Positions 17,385 to 25,637 of a stretch of 64,000 nucleotides of DNA are shown here, piece after piece (the stretch's first letter is position 1; each line of letters begins with the position of its first letter). This DNA comes from an uncultured Anaerolineae bacterium (GTDB lineage Bacteria > Chloroflexota > Anaerolineae > CG2-30-64-16): contig CAKZKT010000154.1 in the NCBI GenBank assembly GCA_937124585.1, positions 1-64,000 on the forward strand, given 5' to 3'. A model generated the notes under the pieces. That model was not told where the DNA came from. It did not search any database and worked only from the letters and a program-made list of their open reading frames with translations. Made by a program: the position numbers and the translations under genes.

Positions 17385-18776
17385 CTACTTAAGATAGCCG
17401 TACTTCTTAAAGATATCCTCGTGCGCCTTGGCGATGGCATCGAGGGCTTCTTTGGCCGTCCCCTTGCCGCCGACGACATAGTCGCTGAGCGCGGCCTGGG
17501 CCGCAGGCAGCAGTTCGCCGTACTGCGGGATGTTGTAGAAGTCCTTAACCATTGCCATGGTCTCCGCGAACGCGGCATTGTAGGGCGCGGCCTTGACGAA
17601 GGCCTCGGAGGCCAGGGCTTTCTTGTTGCAGGTGTAACCGCCCAGCTCACCCCACTTCATCTGGATGTCGTCGCGCGCGAACCATTTGATGAAGTCATAC
17701 GAGGCTTGCTTGCGCTCGGCGCTGATGTAGGCGTTGATGCTGGTGCCCTGCCCGCCCAATGAGGCGAAGTGATGCCCATAAGGCCCCTTGGGATTGGAGA
17801 AGAAACCGACCTTGTCCCAATACTTCGGATTCGTCCCCTGGTTGGCCAGCGCCGGGAAGAACGCGAAGTAGTTCATGGCGAAGACAACTTGCCCGTTGAT
17901 GAAGTAGTCATTCATCTCGGGGAAGAAGCTGTTGGTGTTGCCGGGCGGGCCGGAATCATAGAGGGCTTTGTAGGCTTCCAGTGCCTCCACGCATTCTTTT
18001 TTGTTGAGCACGCCATCCACCTTGTAGTCCTTGTTCCAGTCGCAGCCATAGGTGAAGAGGGCGTTTTGGAAGCCCATCGTAATCGCGTCGTAATCCTTCT
18101 GCGTGTAAACGGCCGCGCCGTACAACGGCGGATTGGCCGTGGGCCGATGGAAGAACTTCGCCATGTCCACGAACATCTTGTAGTCTTTGGGCGGAATGGT
18201 GTAGTCGTAGCCGTATTTGGCCTTGAAGGCCGCTTTCTCGTTGGGGTCCTCTACGATGTCTTTGCGATAGGCCCAGCCGTTGGCATCGCCTTCGGTGGGA
18301 TAGGCGTAGTATTTGCCAGAACCGGGCGGGTACTCGCCGTAATACTTAAGGGTCGCCTCGGTTACGGTATCCTTGAGGTTATTCTTGATCAGGAAGTCGG
18401 TCAAATCAACGTAGTGACCTTCTGTCACTGCCTGGCCCAGCCACTGGCTATCGCCGACCACCATGTCGAAGCCGGTACCGCGCGCGGCCCACTCGGCTGA
18501 CACCTTGTTAAAGTAGCTTCCCCAGGGCTCCTGCACCACGGTGACCTTGATGCCGGTCTCTTTCTGATACAGGTTGCCGATCTCCTGTAGATAGTTCGCC
18601 GGATCCCACTGCGCCCACCAGATGACCAGCTCCTTGACGACCGGAGCAGGTTTGGCTGCCGGTTCGGGGGCTTTGGTTGCTTCGGGGGCCTTGGTGGGTG
18701 CCGGCGCAGGCGCACATGCGACCGCGCCGAACACCAACGAGAGCGCCATAACGAGGAATATGACTTTCTTGAACAC
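17385..18776 (-). CDS. Sugar ABC transporter extracellular binding lipoprotein
   Basis: This 463-residue secreted lipoprotein of the family 1 sugar-binding type has a signal peptide with lipobox FGAVAC (acylated Cys near residue 22). An Ala/Pro/Thr/Lys-rich linker (residues 23-47) typical of Chloroflexota lipoproteins follows, and then the mature fold beginning ELVIWWAQWDP. The start is taken as GTG at 18776, preceded by AGGAGA; a longer in-frame reading would put about 43 residues before the signal peptide. It delivers the unknown sugar to the permeases encoded downstream. A binding-protein gene opening the operon fits the usual order. Confidence 0.94.
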   Translation of the reverse strand: MFKKVIFLVMALSLVFGAVACAPAPAPTKAPEATKAPEPAAKPAPVVKELVIWWAQWDPANYLQEIGNLYQKETGIKVTVVQEPWGSYFNKVSAEWAARGTGFDMVVGDSQWLGQAVTEGHYVDLTDFLIKNNLKDTVTEATLKYYGEYPPGSGKYYAYPTEGDANGWAYRKDIVEDPNEKAAFKAKYGYDYTIPPKDYKMFVDMAKFFHRPTANPPLYGAAVYTQKDYDAITMGFQNALFTYGCDWNKDYKVDGVLNKKECVEALEAYKALYDSGPPGNTNSFFPEMNDYFINGQVVFAMNYFAFFPALANQGTNPKYWDKVGFFSNPKGPYGHHFASLGGQGTSINAYISAERKQASYDFIKWFARDDIQMKWGELGGYTCNKKALASEAFVKAAPYNAAFAETMAMVKDFYNIPQYGELLPAAQAALSDYVVGGKGTAKEALDAIAKAHEDIFKKYGYLK

Positions 18777-18885
18777 GGTAGCTTTCTCCTCTGCTAGTAA
18801 AGTTGGCGAGCAATCACGATCTCCATTCTGCGGATTCAGTAGCGAGGTACGGCAGACAGTCTCACCTCCTTTCGTTTTTCTACCT

Positions 18886-19281
18886 TTAGCGAGCACGCTG
18901 CGCATTCAGCGCATGATGCCTGCTCAAGATTTTCGCGACCGTGTTGTTCAGATCATCCATATCGAACGGAAAGTTCAGATAGGTGATCATATCGTTGGAC
19001 TCGGGACGGGAAGGCTGCTCGGAGATGATCAGCACTGGCATCTGGCCTACATGATCGAGCAATGATGCCCGGGCGAGGATGGACATGGCATCATGGATCG
19101 GCAACGTGGGGGCGACGATAAGCAGATCCGATCGCAGAGGAGAAGTTCTGGCGTCTTGCTGCGTGATCGGATCCGCAGCAAGACGGCTCACTCGCACCCC
19201 TACGAGACTCCTGAGCTTCAGCTCGATCGCTGCGTAGAGGGCGTCGTGATCGCATAAGACATGAACTTCCTTGGTCATCAT
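18886..19281 (-). CDS. Degenerate response-regulator receiver-like protein
   Basis: This 131-residue stand-alone protein has the length and strand pattern of a CheY-type receiver. The phospho-acceptor Asp is missing: the usual DLxLLDxxMP segment reads DLLIVAPTLP (Ala at the Asp site, near residue 57), and the conserved KPF reads FPF. It therefore cannot be phosphorylated in the normal way and may act as a pseudo-receiver that binds a kinase or regulator. It lies between the sugar operon and the kinase/regulator pair, all leftward, with phased repeats in its upstream region. No ribosome site is evident; Met at 19281 or 19278 could be used. Confidence 0.68.
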   Translation of the reverse strand: MMTKEVHVLCDHDALYAAIELKLRSLVGVRVSRLAADPITQQDARTSPLRSDLLIVAPTLPIHDAMSILARASLLDHVGQMPVLIISEQPSRPESNDMITYLNFPFDMDDLNNTVAKILSRHHALNAQRAR

Positions 19282-19372
19282 CGCCGTCGTCGAGATCTGG
19301 CAGGTCTTGTGTGATTATGAAACAGAAGGAGCTGTTCCGTATCGTTAGAACAATTTAATCATATCAGAATGG

Positions 19373-19426
19373 CGTTCCAAAACCGTTACAATTCGGCGCG
19401 CGGACATTCCAAAAACATTCCAAAAA
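19373..19426. promoter_or_regulatory. Phased CATTCCAAAAA direct repeats, candidate OmpR-type binding sites
   Basis: CATTCCAAAAA occurs at 19405-19415 and again at 19416-19426, an exact 11-base step. A variant CGTTCCAAAAC lies at 19373-19383, 32 bases from the first. OmpR/PhoB-type regulators bind direct repeats spaced by one helical turn. The repeats sit in the otherwise empty 165-base gap between the regulator gene (19447-20154) and the pseudo-receiver gene, in the latter's upstream region, so they may be sites for that regulator. Confidence 0.5.
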
Positions 19427-19446
19427 ACGTGCACTGGTTTATGTAC

Positions 19447-20154
19447 TCAGCTCATTTCCAACCCAGGCGGAAGAAAGATGTAGCCCAGCCCGGGGCGAGT
19501 GCGAATATATGTGGGGCGCTGCGGATTGGTCTCGATCTTCCGGCGCAGACGGTGGATGGCTTGGCGGATCAGCTTGTCCCCTTCTTCATAGCCGGGACCC
19601 CATACCCGCTCGGTGAGATAGTCGGGCACGAGGATGCGGCCGGGTTGCTTGACCAACTCGCACAACAGGCGGTACTCGGTCGGTGTCAGCTCGACCTCCT
19701 GGCCGCGGACGAAGACGCGACGTCGGCTGAAATCCACCCGCAGGTCGCCGGCTTCGTACTGCATCTCGGAGGGCAGCCCTTCGGTGAACTCCACCCGGCG
19801 CAGCGCCGCGCGCACTCGAGCCAGCAGCTCGGGTACGCTGAATGGTTTGGTGATGTAGTCATCTGCCCCTAGGTCCAAGCCCAGGACTTTGTCGGCTTCT
19901 TCGGCCATCGCAGTAATTATAATGATCGGTACCGTGGAGAATTCGCGGATTCGTCGGCAGGCCTCGTAGCCGTTCATCACGGGCATTTTGATGTCTAACA
20001 GGATCAGATCGGGCTGCTCATCGGCGGCCAGTTGCACGGCCTGCAGTCCGTCGGAGGCCGTCAACACCTCGTAATTTCTGGCTTCCAGGTTCGTCTGGAT
20101 GGCCCAGATGTATCTTGGCTCATCTTCTGCCACCAGAATGCGCACTTTCTTCAT
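19447..20154 (-). CDS. OmpR/PhoB-type response regulator
   Basis: This 235-residue protein has an intact receiver (Glu10, Asp11, phospho-acceptor Asp54, Thr81, Lys103 in TKPF) and a C-terminal winged helix from about residue 140 (ELTPTEYRLLCELVKQPG, then TERVWG and IRQAIHRLRRKIE). The start at 20154 overlaps the stop of the histidine kinase gene by 4 bases (ATGA), so the pair is translationally coupled. It probably transmits the kinase signal to the sugar genes downstream; candidate sites are the phased repeats at 19373-19426. Confidence 0.95.
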   Translation of the reverse strand: MKKVRILVAEDEPRYIWAIQTNLEARNYEVLTASDGLQAVQLAADEQPDLILLDIKMPVMNGYEACRRIREFSTVPIIIITAMAEEADKVLGLDLGADDYITKPFSVPELLARVRAALRRVEFTEGLPSEMQYEAGDLRVDFSRRRVFVRGQEVELTPTEYRLLCELVKQPGRILVPDYLTERVWGPGYEEGDKLIRQAIHRLRRKIETNPQRPTYIRTRPGLGYIFLPPGLEMS

Positions 20155-23100
20155 CGGTGTTCCTCCCTGACGCGTACTGGCAAGGTAAAGCAAAAGGTGC
20201 TGCCTGCACCAGGTTGGCTTTCCACCCAGATGCGGCCACCGTGTGCCTCCACAATTCCGCGGCACACGGCCAGCCCGAGGCCTGCTCCGCGCAGGCGCCT
20301 CGTCACTTCGTTCTCGACGCGATGAAAGCGCTCGAAGATGCGATCCCACTCCTCGGCCGGGATGCCGATCCCCTCATCGCTGACAGCTACCACGATTTGC
20401 AGGTTGTCCCGATACGCCTGCACCGTGATCGTTCCGCCGCCCGGCGAGTACTTGATCGCATTGTCCAGCAGGTTGCGCAATACCTGCTCGATGCGTTTGG
20501 CGTCTACTCGCGCCACCAGTGGCTCGGCTGGCAGATGGGTGATCAGATGATGTTGGTTCGACAGCGCCTCCATGGACTTCACTGTGTTGCCGATCAGCGG
20601 ATTCAGGTCGGTGAGGCGCCTGTCCAGGCTCAGCCGGCCGCTTTCAATGCGGCCCAGGTCCAGCAGGTGCTCCACGATCCGCTCCAGCTTGGTCGTCTCT
20701 TCGCTGATGCTCAGCAGGAATTTCTGCTGAGTCTCTTGATCGAAGTCGGCGTCATCCATCAGCAATGAAGAGGCCGAGATTTTGATCAGCCCCAGCGGCG
20801 TCCGCAGCTCGTGTGAGACATTGGCGATCAGTTCGGAACGCAGCCGATCCACCTCGCGCAGGATTTTCACCTCGGCAGCCTGTTGCGCCAGCCGGGCGTT
20901 CTCGACAGCGATGCCGATCTGATGGCCGATGGTGGTGAGGAGCTGCATCCGGTTAGGGCTCAGCGCCTGCGATCTGTGGCTGATGCAACCCAGCACGCCC
21001 AGCACCTTGTCTTTGGACTGGATGGGCACGCCGGTCAGGGTGAAGATCGCATGTGGCTGCGAGCTCTGGATCATTAAGCGGACTGTTGCCAACACCTCTT
21101 CGATCTGCAAATGCGCTGCAGCCTCAGCGCGCTGGGCTGTCGCAACGCCAGCTAGCTGGATGTGTTTGATCTTCTCCACAGCCGCCTCCGGGATGCCGCG
21201 GTGGGCGGCCAGGCTCAACTGTTGTCCATCATCGTCCAGCAGTTGTACCCAGCCGGCATCCATGTCCATGACCTTCAAGGCGTTGTCCAGGGTGGCGTTC
21301 AGGATCTGATCCAGGCCGATGGACTGGCCAATGGTGGTAGCGATCATGTTCAGCGCGGCCAAGTCCTGATTGCGCCTTTGAATCTCCGCCTCAACGCGAG
21401 CGCGCTCGGTGATTTCTGCCTGGAGCGCCTTGTTGGCGCTCAATAGCTCGGCCGTGCGCTCCTGTACGCGCATCTCCAACTCGTCATGAGCTCGTCGCAA
21501 CGCTTCTTCGGCCTGCTTACGTTCTGTGATGTCCTCGGAAATGCCCAACAGGTATTGCGGCTTGCCCTCTGAGTCAAAGATCGGCACCTTCAGGGTGTGC
21601 AGGATGCGGATGCCGCGATGCCGTGTCTGGATCGGCTCCTCCGGGAAGTCCACCAGCCGCTTTTGGCTCAGAACCAGGCGATCCTGGGCCACGAAGTAGT
21701 CGGCCTGCTCCTTTGGAAAGAGATCGTAGTCGGTCTTGCCGATCATTTCCTCTTTGGTATAACCGACCAGCTCCGCGCCGACCTTGTTCCAGCGCACGAA
21801 GCGCAGGTCCTTGGCCTCTTTGACGAAAATCATGATGGGGATGTTTTCGACGATGGAATCCAGGAAGGCCTGGGTGCGCTTGGCCTCTTCCTCAGCGCGT
21901 TTGCGCTCGGTGATGTCCTCCGAGATGCCCATGAGATACTGCGGCTTGCCATCAACATCGTAGATGGGCACTTTGAGGGTGTGCAGGATGCGGATGCCTT
22001 TGTGTCGTGTGTGGATGGGTTCTTCGGGAATATCTACCAGTTTGCCCGCGGCAAGCGCCTCGCGATCCTTGGCATGGAAGAAATCGGCCTCTTCTTGGGG
22101 AAAGAAGTCATGATCGGTCTTCCAGAGCAGCTCTTCCCGTGGATAACCCACCAGTTCCTCGCCAGCCCGATTCCAAAGCACCCATTTGAGATCCTGTGCC
22201 TCTTTGACGAACACCATGATGGGGATGTTCTCCACCACCGAATCCAGGAAGGCCTGGGTACGTTTGGCCTCCTCCTCGGCGCGTTTGCGTTCAGTGATGT
22301 CCTCGGAAATGCCCACCAGGTACTGCGGCCGGCCAGCTGCATCCAGGATAGGCACCTTGAGGGTGTGCAGGATCCTGACTCCCTTGTGGCGGGTGTGCAC
22401 CGGCTCCTCGGGCGTGTCCACCAGTCTGCCGGTCGTTAGCGCCTCGCGATCTTTGCTGGTGAAGAAGTCGGCTTCTTCTTTCGGGAAGACGTCGTAGTCG
22501 GTCTTGCCGATCAATTCCTCGCGGGACAGGCCGATGGTTTCTGCGCCAGCTTTGTTCCAGCGCACCCAGTGCAGATCCCTGGCGTCTTTGACGAAAAACA
22601 TCAGTGGGATGTTCTCGACTACCGAGTCGAGGAACGCCGTGGTCTCCTCTAACTGTCGTGCATGTTCGGTCAGCGCCTGCTGTGCCCGCTTGTGCTCAGC
22701 GAAGAGACGGGCGTTTTCGATGGCGTTGGCCAGTTGATCGGCCATGGTCTGGAGCGTGGTGATGTCTTCTTCGGTGAAGGCGGATGGCTGGGCGGACTGG
22801 ATGGTCATGGCACCGATGGCCCGGCCGCGGCTGATGAGGGGTAACGCCAGCTTGGAGCGTGTCAACGGCAGCAACGGGTTCTTCTGGACCGCAGCCTCCT
22901 CGTTGACATCCTGTTCCAGCCGCGACCGCCGGTTGGCAATGCTCCAGCCGACCATGGTATCGCCGCCAACCTCAATCCTGCGCCCCTCGGCTACCATCTT
23001 CCGGCCGGCCTCGCCGGTGCCCGCCCGCAGCACGGCCCAACGGCCGGTGCCGTCGCTCCAATCTACCAGATACAGGCCGACGTAGTAAAGCCCGAACCGC

Positions 23101-23312
23101 TCGCGGGTGAGTTCAACGACTTGTTGGATCAACTCGTCGGGGTCGAGGATGCTGCCGGTGACGCGCGAGACCTCGGCTGCGGCCTGAAGCAGCAGAGCGC
23201 GGCGATCCAGCTTCAGATTGGCCTGATGGAGGAGTTGTTCCACTTGGGTCGCCTCGGCCGATTGAGGGCCGAGGCCCATCGTCGGAGATTCGGTCAATTG
23301 TAAAAGGTTCAT
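20151..23312 (-). CDS. Soluble GAF/PAS sensor histidine kinase with triple PAS repeat
   Basis: This 1053-residue protein has no membrane helix and so senses in the cytoplasm. Domains in order are GAF (about 30-205), three PAS units (about 228-345, 356-473, 484-601), a coiled-coil linker, a second GAF (about 650-805), HisKA with NVSHELRTP (phospho-His834), and HATPase with NLLDNAIKYSP (near 947), DEGIG (near 979) and RGAGLGL. The PAS units form an exact 128-residue tandem repeat (384 bases in DNA). Each unit has ENIPxMxFVK and KTDxDxFPxExADFF, so each may bind the same ligand. Its stop overlaps the start of its regulator gene. Confidence 0.94.
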   Translation of the reverse strand: MNLLQLTESPTMGLGPQSAEATQVEQLLHQANLKLDRRALLLQAAAEVSRVTGSILDPDELIQQVVELTRERFGLYYVGLYLVDWSDGTGRWAVLRAGTGEAGRKMVAEGRRIEVGGDTMVGWSIANRRSRLEQDVNEEAAVQKNPLLPLTRSKLALPLISRGRAIGAMTIQSAQPSAFTEEDITTLQTMADQLANAIENARLFAEHKRAQQALTEHARQLEETTAFLDSVVENIPLMFFVKDARDLHWVRWNKAGAETIGLSREELIGKTDYDVFPKEEADFFTSKDREALTTGRLVDTPEEPVHTRHKGVRILHTLKVPILDAAGRPQYLVGISEDITERKRAEEEAKRTQAFLDSVVENIPIMVFVKEAQDLKWVLWNRAGEELVGYPREELLWKTDHDFFPQEEADFFHAKDREALAAGKLVDIPEEPIHTRHKGIRILHTLKVPIYDVDGKPQYLMGISEDITERKRAEEEAKRTQAFLDSIVENIPIMIFVKEAKDLRFVRWNKVGAELVGYTKEEMIGKTDYDLFPKEQADYFVAQDRLVLSQKRLVDFPEEPIQTRHRGIRILHTLKVPIFDSEGKPQYLLGISEDITERKQAEEALRRAHDELEMRVQERTAELLSANKALQAEITERARVEAEIQRRNQDLAALNMIATTIGQSIGLDQILNATLDNALKVMDMDAGWVQLLDDDGQQLSLAAHRGIPEAAVEKIKHIQLAGVATAQRAEAAAHLQIEEVLATVRLMIQSSQPHAIFTLTGVPIQSKDKVLGVLGCISHRSQALSPNRMQLLTTIGHQIGIAVENARLAQQAAEVKILREVDRLRSELIANVSHELRTPLGLIKISASSLLMDDADFDQETQQKFLLSISEETTKLERIVEHLLDLGRIESGRLSLDRRLTDLNPLIGNTVKSMEALSNQHHLITHLPAEPLVARVDAKRIEQVLRNLLDNAIKYSPGGGTITVQAYRDNLQIVVAVSDEGIGIPAEEWDRIFERFHRVENEVTRRLRGAGLGLAVCRGIVEAHGGRIWVESQPGAGSTFCFTLPVRVREEHR
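21528..22679 (-). repeat. Exact 384-bp tandem repeat coding the three PAS domains
   Basis: The shared word GATGTCCTC, at the end of each PAS unit, falls at 21528, 21912 and 22296, giving two equal steps of 384 bases. Neighbouring words such as CCAGGAAGGCCTGGGT also recur. No insertion or deletion separates the copies, so the duplication is recent or kept uniform by gene conversion. The outer limit is approximate. Confidence 0.85.
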
Positions 23313-23342
23313 AGCGTTTTCCTTGATCCACTACGATCTACT

Positions 23343-23376
23343 ACGTGCCAGGCATCCTGCCAACTGCCTGGCACGT
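23343..23376. repeat. GTGCCAGGCAC-family inverted repeat upstream of the kinase gene
   Basis: ACGTGCCAGGCA pairs with TGCCTGGCACGT across a 10-base loop. It sits 31 bases upstream of the leftward histidine kinase start and downstream of the leftward isomerase gene (stop at 23456). Confidence 0.85.
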
Positions 23377-23455
23377 GTGGGCACGCATCTGGCACCAGCG
23401 GAACAAGCAGATTATACCATCATCACTCAGAGAAGCGATGTGCCGCCCGGCGGCC

Positions 23456-24418
23456 TTATGCCCAGTACATCTCCCCGGCCAGCTCGTAGATGCACGCCTC
23501 CTTGAGCACTGCCAGTCCCTTCGTCAGCCCCTCATTGCTGGACATCAGTCCGTCCTCGTGTTCGATAGAGATCACGTAGTCATAGCCGACCAGCCGCAGG
23601 GCGCTGACGATATCCTTCCAGACCCTCACATCGTGGCCATAGCCAATGCTACGAAACGTCCACGATCGCTCCGGGATACGCGTGTACGGCTTGTTGTCGT
23701 TGCAGCCATTGATCGCCACGTTGAACGGGTCCACGTACACGTCTTTGCCGTGCATGTGGAAGATGGCCGGCCCCAGCTTGCGGATGGCGGCCACCGGATC
23801 CACGCCGTTCCAGAAGAGATGGCTGGGGTCGAAATTGGAGCCGATGACCGGGCCGACAGCCTGGCGCAATCGAAGCAGCGTGTCCACGTTGTAGACGATC
23901 ATGCCAGGATGCATCTCTAGCGCCACCTTGATGCCGTGGTCGGTGGCGAAAGCTGCTGCCCGGTGCCAATAGGGTATGGCGACCTCCTCCCATTGATACT
24001 GCAACATCGCGGTGAACTCGGGCGGCCAGGGACAGGTGATCCAGTTGATACTGACATCGTCTGGCGAGCCGCCTGGACAACCAGAGAAGGTGTTGACCAC
24101 GGGCACGCCCAGCAGCGCAGCCAGCCGCACCGCCTTGCGAAAGTCCCGGTCGGCCTTTTCGGCTATAGCCCGGTTCGGGTGGAGCGGGTTGTCGTGGCAG
24201 CTCAGCGCGCTGATGATAAGGCCACGCTTGTGCACCGCATCCAGGAAGGCCTGGCGTTTGCCCTCGCTCTCGAGCAGCTCGTCCACGGGGCAGTGTGGCG
24301 TGCCGGCCAGCCCACCAGCACCAAGCTCCACCGCCTGCAGCCCGATCCCGGCTGCCTTGTCCAATGCCTCTTCAAAGCTGAGTCTGGCCCATAGGGCCGT
24401 GAACACACCGATGCGCAT
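23456..24418 (-). CDS. TIM-barrel sugar phosphate isomerase/epimerase
   Basis: This 320-residue barrel has candidate metal residues in ALEMHPG (Glu168), NFDPSHLFWNG (Asp197), HMHGKD (His223) and SIEHEDG near residue 290. It is the closest relative in the window of the isomerase at 3054-4055. The start at 24418 follows a near-perfect AAGGAGGT. It is divergent from the aldolase-kinase pair at 24696-27136, across a 277-base region holding a promoter and a split inverted repeat. Isomerase, kinase and aldolase together suggest a route from an unusual sugar to triose phosphate. Confidence 0.9.
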   Translation of the reverse strand: MRIGVFTALWARLSFEEALDKAAGIGLQAVELGAGGLAGTPHCPVDELLESEGKRQAFLDAVHKRGLIISALSCHDNPLHPNRAIAEKADRDFRKAVRLAALLGVPVVNTFSGCPGGSPDDVSINWITCPWPPEFTAMLQYQWEEVAIPYWHRAAAFATDHGIKVALEMHPGMIVYNVDTLLRLRQAVGPVIGSNFDPSHLFWNGVDPVAAIRKLGPAIFHMHGKDVYVDPFNVAINGCNDNKPYTRIPERSWTFRSIGYGHDVRVWKDIVSALRLVGYDYVISIEHEDGLMSSNEGLTKGLAVLKEACIYELAGEMYWA

Positions 24419-24515
24419 TGTGACCTCCTTGCATAAGGCTAAGTCTGCACCCGGCATCGGGGCCGGTCCCTCGATGGCCAGGCAGATGTCTTGCAATCAC
24501 TATAATATCACACCA

Positions 24516-24599
24516 CGTGCCAGGCACTTTGCAAGCCTGACCCGACATCATCCCCTGGCGGGGATCTATGTACGGTCGGGCCGGGAATGCCTGGCACGT
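24516..24599. repeat. GTGCCAGGCAC-family repeat with arms 60 bases apart
   Basis: ACGTGCCAGGCA (24516-24527) and TGCCTGGCACGT (24588-24599) are the same arms as elsewhere, here separated by 60 bases. The copy has probably been split by an insertion, or two half copies lie together. The right arm runs directly into TTTTT and the promoter for the aldolase gene. Confidence 0.75.
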
Positions 24600-24603
24600 G
24601 TTT

Positions 24604-24632
24604 TTGACGCACAGCGCGCTTCTCTGTATACT
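24604..24632 (+). promoter_or_regulatory. Sigma-70-type promoter for the aldolase-kinase genes
   Basis: TTGACG (24604-24609) and TATACT (24627-24632) are separated by exactly 17 bases. The expected start of RNA is near 24639, giving a leader of about 57 bases before the aldolase ATG at 24696. The -35 box begins 5 bases after the right arm of the inverted repeat. Confidence 0.75.
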
Positions 24633-24695
24633 CTTCTGGCAGAATGCCTTTGCCCGATCACCATATCTGCTGTCTCCCGCTTTGAGGATGGGCTC

Positions 24696-25637
24696 ATGAC
24701 CGAAACGCCGATTGCATCGTTTACGAGCGCCGACGCGATCCAGGCTGCCTACCGGGCGCGCATCGCCATCCCCGCGTTCAACATCCCCTACCTGCCCATG
24801 CTGCAAGCCGTGACTCAAGCGATCGTTGACCAGGACGCGTTCGCGTTCATCGAAGTTGCCCGCCTGGAGTATGTCAAGTTTCAGGCCGTCAGCCCGGCCG
24901 CCGTGGCGGCGGAATACCGCAAGTGGCATCACCCGCGCCACATGCGCCTGCACCAGGATCACGTCCCGGTGATTGACGAGGACGGCGTCCGGGTAGATTA
25001 TCTCTCCGACCTGCGGGCCGCGATTGACCTGGGCTTTGACTCGGTCATGGTGGACGGGTCACGCCTGCCGTTGGATGAGAACATCGCTGCCACTCGCCAG
25101 GCTGTGATGCTCGCCCACCAGGCGGGCCTGCCGTGCGAGGCCGAGCTGGGCGCAGTGATGGGACACGAAACGGGGCCGCTGCCGCCTTATGAGGTGCTCT
25201 TCGCCAGCGGCCGCGGCTTCACCGATGTGGCCGAGGCCGCCCGTTTCGTGCGGGAGACCGGCTGCGACTGGCTTTCAGTAGCGGCCGGTAACGTCCACGG
25301 TGCTATTGCCCAGGGGCTGAAGGATCAGCGCAAGCCCCAGGCGCGGCTGGCGCTCGATCACATCCAGGCGCTAGCCGAGGCCACCGGCATCCCCCTGGTG
25401 CTGCACGGCGGCTCCGGCATTCAACAGGAGTACATCCTGGCAGCGGTGCAGCGCGGGGTGGCCAAGATCAATGTCGGTACCGAGCTCCGCCAACCATACG
25501 AAATGACGTTGCGCGAAACGGGCGATGTCGCCGCCGCGCAAGAAGCCGTCTACCGGCGCACATGCTGGTTGATCCGGGATTTCTTCGGGTGGGCCGGGAA
25601 GGCCGGGCTGATCGTAGGGGAGGAGGATCACACATGA
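24696..25637 (+). CDS. Class II fructose-bisphosphate-type aldolase
   Basis: This 313-residue aldolase is of the FbaA/GatY/KbaY family. Metal and catalytic residues are visible: QDH (Asp88, His89), Glu150 in EAELG, His201 in AAGNVHG, His237 in LHGGSGI and KINVGTE at 258-264 for the phosphate. It splits a ketose bisphosphate to dihydroxyacetone phosphate and an aldehyde; chain length and stereochemistry are unknown. GAGG precedes the ATG. Its last bases overlap the start of the FGGY kinase gene (ATGA), so kinase and aldolase are probably consecutive steps. Confidence 0.93.
   Translation: MTETPIASFTSADAIQAAYRARIAIPAFNIPYLPMLQAVTQAIVDQDAFAFIEVARLEYVKFQAVSPAAVAAEYRKWHHPRHMRLHQDHVPVIDEDGVRVDYLSDLRAAIDLGFDSVMVDGSRLPLDENIAATRQAVMLAHQAGLPCEAELGAVMGHETGPLPPYEVLFASGRGFTDVAEAARFVRETGCDWLSVAAGNVHGAIAQGLKDQRKPQARLALDHIQALAEATGIPLVLHGGSGIQQEYILAAVQRGVAKINVGTELRQPYEMTLRETGDVAAAQEAVYRRTCWLIRDFFGWAGKAGLIVGEEDHT

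Noticed and set aside
24502-24507. TATAAT as promoter of the aldolase gene
   Set aside because: No -35 box lies at proper distance and it is about 190 bases from the gene; TTGACG-N17-TATACT at 24604-24632 fits better.
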